Below, one piece after another: positions 36,892-45,030 of a DNA stretch of 64,000 bases (positions within the stretch are counted from its first letter, which is position 1; every line of letters starts with the position of its first letter). Source of the DNA: Sphingomonas echinoides ATCC 14820 (lineage in GTDB: Bacteria; Pseudomonadota; Alphaproteobacteria; Sphingomonadales; Sphingomonadaceae). The notes under the pieces were generated by a model, which ran no database searches, was not told the DNA's origin, and saw nothing but the letters and a program-made list of their open reading frames with translations. Both the position numbers and the translations under genes were made by a program. Where the stretch lies: NCBI RefSeq assembly GCF_000241465.1, contig NZ_JH584235.1, positions 3,144,602-3,208,601 on the forward strand, given 5' to 3'.

Positions 36892-37452
36892 ATGTCCCAG
36901 CCCCGCTATCCCCTGCTCGCCAACCCGCACATCCGCCTGTCGGGTCCCGTCGACCAGATGATGTATGCAAGCTTCCGCCAGCAGCTCGAGCAATGCCCGG
37001 GTGAGGGCACGCTCGTCATCGCCCTGACCACGCTGGGCGGCGACCCAGAGGTCGCGCGGACGATGGCCGACGACATCCGCTTGCTCGAAGACCATGACGG
37101 GCGCGAGATTTTGTTCCTGGGCAAGGTCGCGGTCTATTCGGCGGGCGCGACCTTCATGGCGGCGTTCCCGGTCAATCGCCGTTTCCTGACGCGCCATACC
37201 CGGCTGATGATCCATGAGCGGACGATCACCAAGACGCTCAACCTCAACGGCCCGCTGCGCATGGTCGTCGCCTCGATCAAGGCGGCGTTGCACGAGGTCG
37301 AGCATTCGATCCTGATCGAGGAAGAGGGCTTTCGCGACATCGTGACCGGCAGCCGCGTCGATTTCGAGGAATTGCGCGAAAAGGCCCCGTCCAACTGGTA
37401 TATCGAGGCGGAAGAGGCGCGGTCGCTTGGTCTGGTGCTCGATGTGATCTAG
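36892..37452 (+). CDS. ClpP-like serine peptidase
   Basis: 186 residues. The fold reads as Clp protease: LTTLGGDPEVARTMADDI (strand and helix), the active-site Ser region AVYSAGATFMAAFP, then the His in LMIHERTITK, and an Asp further on (RDIVTGSRVDFEE). Canonical ClpP has the nucleophile in a GxASSxA-like context; here the spacing is kept but the sequence differs. It may be an ATPase-independent or specialised relative, not the housekeeping ClpP. It lies between sdhA and an oppositely oriented SDR, flanked by hairpins on both sides. Confidence 0.7.
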   Translation: MSQPRYPLLANPHIRLSGPVDQMMYASFRQQLEQCPGEGTLVIALTTLGGDPEVARTMADDIRLLEDHDGREILFLGKVAVYSAGATFMAAFPVNRRFLTRHTRLMIHERTITKTLNLNGPLRMVVASIKAALHEVEHSILIEEEGFRDIVTGSRVDFEELREKAPSNWYIEAEEARSLGLVLDVI

Positions 37453-37473
37453 CCGCGCTTTTGGGCGGCGATG

Positions 37474-37502
37474 GGGTGGTGCCGGGGCCTCCGGCACCAC
37501 CC
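37474..37502. terminator. Convergent hairpin between the ClpP-like gene and the SDR
   Basis: GGGTGGTGCCGG pairs with CCGGCACCACCC around a 5-base loop. It lies between two converging genes, so it can act as a bidirectional terminator. Confidence 0.65.
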
Positions 37503-37508
37503 GATTGC

Positions 37509-38252
37509 TTACAGCGAGAAGCCGCCGTCGATGTCGATCGCCGCGCCGGTAATGTACGACGCCTCGTCGCTGGCGAGGAAGGCCGCAAGCGCTGCCACCT
37601 CATCCGCCGTGCCATAGCGGCCGAGCGCGATGCCGGGGGTGAGCAGCTTGGCGAAATCGCCGTCGGCGGGGTTAAGGTCGGTATCGATCGGGCCCGGCTG
37701 GATGACGTTGACCAGAATGCCGCGCTTGCCGAGGTCCCGCGCCCAGCCGCGCACCAGCCCCGCCACCGCCGCCTTGGTCGCGCCGTAAATGGCACCGCCT
37801 GCGATCGGCATGGTGTGTGCGTTGATGCTGCCGATCACGATGATCCGTCCGCCATCGGCGATCAGCGGCACGGCGGCCGCTGTCCCGGCGAACACGCCTT
37901 CGACATTGACGCCGAACTGACGAGTGAACGCGTCGGCCGGATCGGTCTCGATCGAAGCGAAGTCGGCGATTCCGGCATTGTGGACGAGGATGTCGAGCCC
38001 GCCGAGCTTTTCGGTGGCGTCCTTGATCGCGGCGCGCTGCGCAACGGGGTCCGCGCTGTTTGCCTGGATCGCATAGCCTTTGCGGCCGGCGGCGGTGATC
38101 GCACCGACGGTCTGGTTGGCGGCATCCTGGTTGCCGGCGAAGGTGATGACGACATCTGCGCCATCGGCGGCGAGTCGGCGCGCGATCGCCGCGCCAATCC
38201 CGCGCGATCCGCCGGTGACGATCGCTTTCTTGCCCTCAAGCTTGCTGGTCAT
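37509..38252 (-). CDS. Short-chain dehydrogenase (FabG-like)
   Basis: 247 residues from the ATG at 38252. The NAD(P) site TGGSRGIGAAIARR, HNAG, the catalytic YGATKAAV and QPGPIDTDLNPADG are typical. The last motif resembles SDRs of the 3-ketoacyl reductase/glucose dehydrogenase group. The substrate is unknown. It is antisense to the sdh genes and interrupts the sdhA-sdhB order. Confidence 0.88.
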   Translation of the reverse strand: MTSKLEGKKAIVTGGSRGIGAAIARRLAADGADVVITFAGNQDAANQTVGAITAAGRKGYAIQANSADPVAQRAAIKDATEKLGGLDILVHNAGIADFASIETDPADAFTRQFGVNVEGVFAGTAAAVPLIADGGRIIVIGSINAHTMPIAGGAIYGATKAAVAGLVRGWARDLGKRGILVNVIQPGPIDTDLNPADGDFAKLLTPGIALGRYGTADEVAALAAFLASDEASYITGAAIDIDGGFSL

Positions 38253-38518
38253 GCTGCAAATTCCCTGGCGCGGCTCGCCCGCTGGCGAGTCTTCGGCGCT
38301 GACCGGCAAATGGCGTTACGCCGCGTGCATTCAACGCGCCGCGCCGCTAGTTCTTCTTTACAGCGTCCAAGATTGGTGCGCGTCGGTGTTGCCCTGCACA
38401 ATCGCGCTTGCAGCAATTCGTTGCCATAGGGGTTTGCGAGCGAGCCCTTGCTTGTGTACGGCCTATAAGACTCTAGGGCGGAATGCCGCCCCCCACGGAT
38501 GGAAAGCGCGAGCAAGCG

Positions 38519-39304
38519 ATGGCCGAATTCTCTCTTCCCGCCAATTCGAAGATCAAGCCGAAGGGCAAGGTCCACAAAGCCGCTGCCGAAGCGTCGCGGA
38601 TCAAAAATTTCAAAATCTACCGCTACGATCCTGATGCCGGCGCGAACCCGCATTACGACACGTTCGAGGTCGATCTCGATTCGTGCGGGCCGATGGTGCT
38701 CGATGCGCTGATCAAGATGAAGTCCGAGCAAGACTCGTCGCTGACCTTCCGCCGCTCGTGCCGCGAAGGCATTTGCGGGTCGTGCGCGATGAACATCGAT
38801 GGCACCAACACGCTCGCCTGCACCAAGGCGATCGAGGACGTGAAGGGCGAAGTCCGCATCACGCCGCTGCCGCACATGGAAGTGATCAAGGACCTGGTCC
38901 CTGATTTCACGCATTTCTACGCGCAGTACAGCTCGATCAAGCCGTGGCTGCAGACCGTCACGCCGCCGCCCTCGGGCAAGGAGCGGTTGCAGTCGCCGGA
39001 AGATCGCGAGAAGCTCGATGGCCTGTACGAGTGCATCCTGTGCGCGTGCTGCTCGACCTCGTGCCCGAGCTATTGGTGGAATTCGGACAAGTTCCTGGGC
39101 CCCGCAATCCTGTTGCAAGCCTATCGCTGGCTCGCCGACAGCCGCGACGAAATGACCGGCGAGCGGCTTGACGATCTGGAGGATCCGTTCCGCCTGTATC
39201 GCTGCCACACGATCATGAACTGCGCGAACGTCTGCCCCAAGGGCCTGAACCCGGCCAAGGCGATTGCCGAGATCAAGAAGCTGGAAGTCGAACGGATCGT
39301 TTGA
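38519..39304 (+). CDS. sdhB: Succinate dehydrogenase iron-sulfur subunit
   Basis: 261 residues from the ATG at 38519. Cys motifs for the three clusters: [12 protein letters not shown] (2Fe-2S), [16 protein letters not shown] (4Fe-4S) and [17 protein letters not shown] (3Fe-4S). Electrons pass through these to ubiquinone at SdhC/SdhD. It lies in a different transcription unit from sdhCDA, with its own 266-base upstream region that holds no gene I recognise. Confidence 0.98.
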   Translation: MAEFSLPANSKIKPKGKVHKAAAEASRIKNFKIYRYDPDAGANPHYDTFEVDLDSCGPMVLDALIKMKSEQDSSLTFRRSCREGICGSCAMNIDGTNTLACTKAIEDVKGEVRITPLPHMEVIKDLVPDFTHFYAQYSSIKPWLQTVTPPPSGKERLQSPEDREKLDGLYECILCACCSTSCPSYWWNSDKFLGPAILLQAYRWLADSRDEMTGERLDDLEDPFRLYRCHTIMNCANVCPKGLNPAKAIAEIKKLEVERIV

Positions 39305-39306
39305 TG

Positions 39307-39435
39307 CTTCTCCCTCTCCCACCGGGAGAGGGAAGGGGCCCGCGCCGTCGGCGCGGGAAGGGTGAGGGCGACGTTGGCGATAGTGTGCGTCACCTCATCC
39401 GGCGCTTCGCGCCACCTTCGCCCAAAGGGAGAAGG
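39307..39435. repeat. GC-rich palindromic repeat element between sdhB and zapE
   Basis: About 129 bases with ends CTTCTCCC and GGGAGAAG in inverted orientation. Inside are several hairpins: CCTCTCCC/GGGAGAGG, CCCGCGCC/GGCGCGGG and GGCGC/GCGCC. Its opening resembles the 44823-45030 element. Probably a REP/MITE-type dispersed repeat; it may also end sdhB transcription. Confidence 0.65.
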
Positions 39436-39497
39436 ATTTACCGCAACGTCGCCCGGTGACTGCACTGCCGCGGGGTGCCCGTACGAGGCGCTAAGCC

Positions 39498-40607
39498 ATG
39501 ACCGACATCCTCAAACGCTACGCCGCGCTGCTTGCCTCGGGCGAGCTCAAGCCCGATCCCGAGCAAGCCGCCGCCGCCCAGCGCCTCGCCGATCTCGCGA
39601 CCGCGCTGCAAGCCACCCCGAAGCGCGGTTCCACCTTATGGCGCGCGCTCGGTCGCAAGCCCGCGCCGCCGCGCGGGTTATATCTGTGGGGCGGGGTCGG
39701 GCGCGGCAAATCGATGCTGATGGACCTGTTCTACACCAGCCTCGACATCCGCCGGAAACGGCGCGTCCATTTCGCCGAATTCATGCTGGAGGTGCACCAG
39801 CGCCTCGCGATCGAGCGCGCCAAGGAGCAGGGCGATCCGATCCCCGGCCTCGCCCATGTGCTAGCCGAGGAAGCGCGGCTGCTCGCCTTTGACGAGATGA
39901 TGGTGACCAACAGCCCCGATGCGATGATCCTGTCGCGGCTGTTCACGCACTTGCTCGAGGAGGGCGTGACGGTGGTGACCACCTCCAACCGCCCGCCGGT
40001 CGATCTCTACAAGAACGGTCTCAACCGCGAGCATTTCCTGCCCTTCATCGCGCTGATCGAATCGCGGCTCGACGTGATCGCGCTCAACGGCCCGACCGAT
40101 TATCGGCGCGACCGGCTGGGGCAGGTCGATACCTGGCTGGTGCCCAACGGCCCCGAGGCGACGCGCATCCTGTCGGGCGATTTTTTCCGCCTGACCGATT
40201 TTCCGGTCGAGGATCGCGCGCACGTGCCGTCCGAGGATCTGATCGTGCAAGGCCGCACGCTGCATGTGCCCAAGGCACTGAAAGGCGTCGCGGTGTTCAG
40301 CTTCAAGCGCCTGTGCGCCGAAGCACGCGGACCGGCCGATTATATTGCGATCGCCCGGCGCTTCCACACGGTGATTCTGGTCGGCATTCCCAAATTAGGG
40401 CCGGAAAACCGCAACGAAGCGGCGCGGTTCGTGGCGTTGATCGACGCATTGTACGAGCAGAAGGTCAAATTGCTCGCCGCCGCCGACGCCGAACCGGCGC
40501 AGCTCTATGAAAGCGGCGACGGGCGCTTCGAGTTCGACCGCACGATCAGCCGCCTGGAAGAGATGCGTTCCGAAACCTATCTCGCGCAGGGGCATGGCGC
40601 GGACTGA
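39498..40607 (+). CDS. zapE: ZapE/AFG1-family AAA+ ATPase
   Basis: 369 residues. Walker A GGVGRGKSMLMDLF (about 65-78), Walker B LLAFDEMMVTNSPDAMIL, and the Arg-finger region RPPVDLYKNGLNRE. ZapE associates with the divisome in E. coli; the AFG1 relative handles mitochondrial proteins. The family motif FDEFQVTDIADAM is slightly altered here (FDEMMVTNSPDAM). The stop lies 62 bases into the antisense acyltransferase gene, so the two tails overlap. Confidence 0.9.
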   Translation: MTDILKRYAALLASGELKPDPEQAAAAQRLADLATALQATPKRGSTLWRALGRKPAPPRGLYLWGGVGRGKSMLMDLFYTSLDIRRKRRVHFAEFMLEVHQRLAIERAKEQGDPIPGLAHVLAEEARLLAFDEMMVTNSPDAMILSRLFTHLLEEGVTVVTTSNRPPVDLYKNGLNREHFLPFIALIESRLDVIALNGPTDYRRDRLGQVDTWLVPNGPEATRILSGDFFRLTDFPVEDRAHVPSEDLIVQGRTLHVPKALKGVAVFSFKRLCAEARGPADYIAIARRFHTVILVGIPKLGPENRNEAARFVALIDALYEQKVKLLAAADAEPAQLYESGDGRFEFDRTISRLEEMRSETYLAQGHGAD

Positions 40608-41688
40608 ACAACCGCGCGAGCGGGCGGCGCAGCGCCGGTTCGGCGACCGAGGCGACCCAATAGGCAAAGGCCAGCGCGCCGACCAGCGTCAACAGGATAG
40701 CAGGCGCGAACGGTAATCCGCCGCGCATCAGTGCGGCCGCTGCCGCCGCACCGACGTCCTGATGGATCAAATAGAGCGGATACGTCATCAGGCCGACGCG
40801 CGATGCGATTTTGGTGCCGATGTACCGCTGCAGCAAGGGCTGCAGCTTCAGCGATGCCAGCATCACCACCAGCCCGGCGATAAAAACGAGCATCGGCACC
40901 AGGGGCGTCGCGGCGATCCGCAAGGTCGTCGCGCGCTCGATCGCGTGCGCGGCGATTTCGAGCAGCGCGGTCGCGGCGAACAGGCTGAGCAGACCGAGAC
41001 GCAAGCGCGTTGTGTGATCGCGCAGCAGGGCCAAGATCGTCACCCCCAAGGCGAAGATGCAACCATAGCGCGAGAGCAGCAGCGGGGCAGATTGATATTG
41101 CAGCAGCGGGGACGCGGTCCAGCCGGTGCACAGCACGACGATCCAGAAGGCGACACTCGCCAGCCCGAGCCAGCGTGCCCGCTGCTCGATGGCGGCGAGG
41201 GTACCGCCGGTGCCGAGACCGGTCGCGATCAACAGGTAAAAGCATATCTCGATCGGCAGGGTCCAATAGGACGGGTCGATCCAGCCGCCGTCCCCGGGCC
41301 AAAAGGTAACCGAGCGAAGCCAGCGCAGCGGCAGGTCGTGCGCGGGCAGGGTGACCGCCACCACACCCAAGGTCACCGTTGCGCAAATCCACGCGGCCGG
41401 CAGCAATCGCAAGGCCCGACGCCGCAGGAACGTGGCGATGCCGATGCCCTCGGCCGACAGCGCGATCACGAAGCCCGATATCATGAAAAACAGTTCGACC
41501 CCGATCCACCCGAACCAGCTTGCCCGCGCGAGCGGGGCGGTGACCGGCAAGGCGTGCAGCAGCGCAGCAGCCGCGGCGCTCGGCGCAAGGGCGAACGCGG
41601 CACCGTAATGAAAGGCGACGACGAGCAGGGCGCTGGCGAAGCGCAACAGGTCGAGCGCGATGATCGCGTGAGGCTTTGATGCCGCCAT
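40546..41688 (-). CDS. Acyltransferase-3 family membrane protein
   Basis: 380 residues, about ten transmembrane helices. The start LDLLRFASALLVVAFHYGAAF and GVELFFMISGFVI are the signature of the OafA/NodX family, with the active His in FHYG. Such proteins acetylate or acylate lipopolysaccharide, peptidoglycan or polysaccharide. The C-terminal tail (RRPLARLF onwards) overlaps zapE antisense by 62 bases. Confidence 0.88.
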   Translation of the reverse strand: MAASKPHAIIALDLLRFASALLVVAFHYGAAFALAPSAAAAALLHALPVTAPLARASWFGWIGVELFFMISGFVIALSAEGIGIATFLRRRALRLLPAAWICATVTLGVVAVTLPAHDLPLRWLRSVTFWPGDGGWIDPSYWTLPIEICFYLLIATGLGTGGTLAAIEQRARWLGLASVAFWIVVLCTGWTASPLLQYQSAPLLLSRYGCIFALGVTILALLRDHTTRLRLGLLSLFAATALLEIAAHAIERATTLRIAATPLVPMLVFIAGLVVMLASLKLQPLLQRYIGTKIASRVGLMTYPLYLIHQDVGAAAAAALMRGGLPFAPAILLTLVGALAFAYWVASVAEPALRRPLARLFSPRHAPARDRFRNASLPGG

Positions 41689-41763
41689 CGCAACACCGTA
41701 CCTTATATGGGCTTAACACCGCGTAACACGCGCGCTACACCCGCTCATCGCCTGCGGGGACCC

Positions 41764-42096
41764 ATGCCCATGCTCGTCACCACTACCGAGACCGTCCCCG
41801 GCCACACCGTGCGCGCGACGCTCGGTCAGGTCTTCGGCGTCGTCGTGCGCAGCCGCGGGATTGGCGGCAACATCACCGCCAGCCTGCGCTCGATCGTCGG
41901 TGGCGAAATCCCTGAATATACGAGGCTGGTGGAAGATACGCGCCGCCATGCGATCGACCGGATGGTGGCCAACGCCACGCTGATGGGCGCGAACGCGGTG
42001 GTGATGATGCGCTTCGACTCGGGCGAGATCGCGCAGGCGATGAACGAGGTCGTCGCCTACGGCACCGCTGTGCTGCTCGATCCCGCGCCCGAATGA
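41764..42096 (+). CDS. YbjQ/UPF0145 family protein
   Basis: 110 residues, ATG at 41764 (GGGGA upstream). The YbjQ pattern is visible: VTTTETVPGHTVRATLGQVFG near the start, then LVEDTRRHAIDRMVANATLMGANAVV. It forms a small homo-oligomer in known structures; the function is unknown. It is 10 bases ahead of the next small gene and looks co-transcribed. Confidence 0.88.
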   Translation: MPMLVTTTETVPGHTVRATLGQVFGVVVRSRGIGGNITASLRSIVGGEIPEYTRLVEDTRRHAIDRMVANATLMGANAVVMMRFDSGEIAQAMNEVVAYGTAVLLDPAPE

Positions 42097-42106
42097 GGCC
42101 CCTGCA

Positions 42107-42406
42107 ATGATGCTGCGCACCTTCGTGCTGGTCGCCGCCGCCTTGTTTTTGACAGCGGCGCTGATTGGCGTGGTGCTGGATCCGGGGACGTGGCCGACGG
42201 TCCTTACAGCCGGGCTGCTGGCGGGCGGCATTGCGTTTGAGCGCGTGCGCTACGGCGCGGTGCAGCGCGCGCCCGAAGGGCCGGACTGGCGCGAGACATC
42301 GGAGCGTTTCATCGACGATGTCTCGGGCAAGCCGGTGTCGGTATGGTTCGATGCGAAGACCGGTGAGCGGCGGTACGTGGCAATGGAGCAGCCGGATGCG
42401 GAATAA
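42107..42406 (+). CDS. Small membrane protein of unknown function
   Basis: 99 residues with two hydrophobic helices (about 5-23 and 28-45) and a charged soluble C-terminus (WRETSERFIDDVSGKPVSVW). No family recognised. Two ATGs start it (42107 and 42110). It ends inside an inverted repeat upstream of mdh. Confidence 0.65.
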   Translation: MMLRTFVLVAAALFLTAALIGVVLDPGTWPTVLTAGLLAGGIAFERVRYGAVQRAPEGPDWRETSERFIDDVSGKPVSVWFDAKTGERRYVAMEQPDAE

Positions 42407-42441
42407 TTGCACTTGCGAACCATGTGCAATAGGCCTTGACA
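42406..42441 (+). promoter_or_regulatory. Inverted repeat and -35-like hexamer upstream of mdh
   Basis: ATTGCAC at 42406-42412 pairs with GTGCAAT at 42424-42430 across 11 bases, directly followed by a perfect -35-like TTGACA at 42436-42441. No good -10 was seen 17 bases on. The repeat begins in the stop codon of the upstream gene. A regulator-binding site for TCA-cycle control is possible. Confidence 0.35.
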
Positions 42442-42485
42442 AAGGCGTTGTGTTTCGGGTTGCCCCGCAGGGAAAACCGGCCTAA

Positions 42486-43520
<1,035 letters not shown>

Positions 43521-43531
43521 AGGGGTAGGCA

Positions 43532-43908
43532 CCACCCCGGCGAACGCCGGGGCCCAGTCGTGGAAGGCTGGCTGTGAACGGGCACGCTTATGTCTACATC
43601 ATGGCCAGTCAGCGCAACGGCACGATTTATCTGGGTTCGACGATAAATCTCGCCAAGCGCGCCTGGGAGCATCGCAACGGACTCGTTGACGGGTTCACAA
43701 AGCGGTACGGGTGCAAACTTCTCGTTTGGTACGAAGCCCGAGCCGATTGGGAAGATGCAAGGCAGCGCGAGCTGCAGATGAAGGAATGGAAGCGGCGCTG
43801 GAAAGTCGACGAGATCGAAGGGCTCAACCCGGATTGGGAAGATCTCTACGACCGGATCGCGCAGCCATGAGCCGAATCGCAACTGGGCCCCGGCGTTCGC
43901 CGGGGTGG
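43532..43908. mobile_element. REP-bounded cassette: 27-bp perfect inverted repeats around a GIY-YIG gene
   Basis: The left arm (43532-43558) and the right arm (43882-43908) are exact reverse complements over 27 bases; each contains its own short CCCCGGC-type hairpin. Only a single small nuclease gene fits between, 15 bases after the left arm and 11 before the right one. The same repeat family occurs at 48052-48078 and 63737-63819 without a gene inside. It may be a REPIN with a cargo nuclease, analogous to RAYT-REP systems; activity is not shown. Confidence 0.7.
43574..43870 (+). CDS. Small GIY-YIG nuclease (UPF0213-like)
   Basis: 98 residues, GTG start with GGAAGG six bases upstream. GIY-YIG residues: VYIM for the first strand, IYLGSTINLAKRAWEH for the second (Tyr, Arg, His), and the C-terminal Glu in EDARQRELQMKEW. 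A single-domain family of unknown role that is usually multi-copy in Sphingomonas-like genomes as far as I recall. Its placement between inverted REP sequences points to a role in, or hitch-hiking with, repeat movement. Confidence 0.85.
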   Translation: MNGHAYVYIMASQRNGTIYLGSTINLAKRAWEHRNGLVDGFTKRYGCKLLVWYEARADWEDARQRELQMKEWKRRWKVDEIEGLNPDWEDLYDRIAQP

Positions 43909-43932
43909 AATTGAACGAAGAGCAGGACCCTT

Positions 43933-44817
43933 ATGAGCATCCTCGTCGACAAGAACACCAAGGTTATCACCCAGGGCATGACCGGGGAGACCGGCAGCTT
44001 CCACACCAAGGCGGCGCTGGACTATGGCACGCAGATGGTGGGCGGCGTTACCCCCGGCAAGGGCGGCACGACGCACCTCGATCTGCCGGTGTATGACACC
44101 GTGGCCGAGGCGGTTGCCAAGACCGGCGCGACCGCGTCCGTCATCTACGTTCCGCCCCCCTTCGCGGCGGATTCGATCCTCGAGGCGATCGATGCGCAGG
44201 TTCCGCTGATCGTCACCATCACCGAGGGTATTCCGGTGCTCGACATGGTGCGTGTGAAGCGCGCGCTGTCGGGGTCCAAGTCGCGGCTGATCGGCCCGAA
44301 CTGCCCGGGCGTGCTGACGCCCGGCGAGTGCAAGATCGGCATCATGCCCGGCAGCATTTTCCGTCAGGGTTCGGTCGGGGTTGTCAGCCGTTCGGGCACG
44401 CTTACCTATGAAGCGGTGTTCCAGACGTCGAATGCAGGCCTTGGCCAGACGACCGCGGTCGGTATCGGTGGCGATCCGGTCAACGGCACCAACTTCATCG
44501 ACGTGCTCGAGTTGTTCCTCGCCGATGAGGCGACCAAGTCGATCATCATGATCGGCGAAATCGGCGGCTCGGCCGAAGAAGAAGCGGCGCAGTTCCTGAT
44601 CGACGAGGCCAAGCGCGGCCGCAAAAAGCCGATGGCCGGCTTTATTGCGGGCCGCACGGCGCCTCCGGGCCGCCGCATGGGCCATGCCGGTGCTATAGTA
44701 AGTGGCGGGCAGGGCGGTGCCGAAGACAAGATCGCGGCGATGGAAGCTGCCGGGATCCGTGTCGCGGACTCGCCCAGCGAACTCGGCACCACCTTGTTGG
44801 CGGTGTTGAACGGTTGA
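43933..44817 (+). CDS. sucD: Succinate-CoA ligase alpha subunit
   Basis: 294 residues. CoA site [19 protein letters not shown]; active-site His in [19 protein letters not shown]; also [19 protein letters not shown]. It catalyses substrate-level phosphorylation with SucC. The beta-subunit gene sucC, which usually precedes sucD, is absent here; the slot is taken by the REP-GIY-YIG cassette. sucA follows after a repeat-rich 213-base gap. Confidence 0.97.
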   Translation: MSILVDKNTKVITQGMTGETGSFHTKAALDYGTQMVGGVTPGKGGTTHLDLPVYDTVAEAVAKTGATASVIYVPPPFAADSILEAIDAQVPLIVTITEGIPVLDMVRVKRALSGSKSRLIGPNCPGVLTPGECKIGIMPGSIFRQGSVGVVSRSGTLTYEAVFQTSNAGLGQTTAVGIGGDPVNGTNFIDVLELFLADEATKSIIMIGEIGGSAEEEAAQFLIDEAKRGRKKPMAGFIAGRTAPPGRRMGHAGAIVSGGQGGAEDKIAAMEAAGIRVADSPSELGTTLLAVLNG

Positions 44818-44822
44818 TTGAA

Positions 44823-45030
44823 CTCTCCCTCTCCCCGGATGGGGAGAGGGTACCGAAGCTTGGCAGCGTGCTGCCTAGCGAAGGTGGGGAGAGGGGCGAT
44901 GTGGCCCTCGGGGCCACGCGGTCGCGAGCGACCGCACACCCCTCTCCCAGCTACGACTAGGGCCGCGTGAAGTACGCGACCCAAGTCTTCGCATCCCTCT
45001 CCCCTCGGAGAGGGGCGAGGGAGAAGAAGA
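44823..45030. repeat. Cluster of GC-rich palindromes between sucD and sucA
   Basis: Several hairpins: CTCTCCC/GGGGAGAG at 44823-44849, GTGGCCC/GGGCCAC, GCGGTCGC/GCGACCGC, and CCCTCTCCCC/GGGGCGAGGG near 44995-45020. The first part resembles the sdhB-zapE element. No ORF. It may act on sucD-sucA mRNA stability. Confidence 0.6.
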
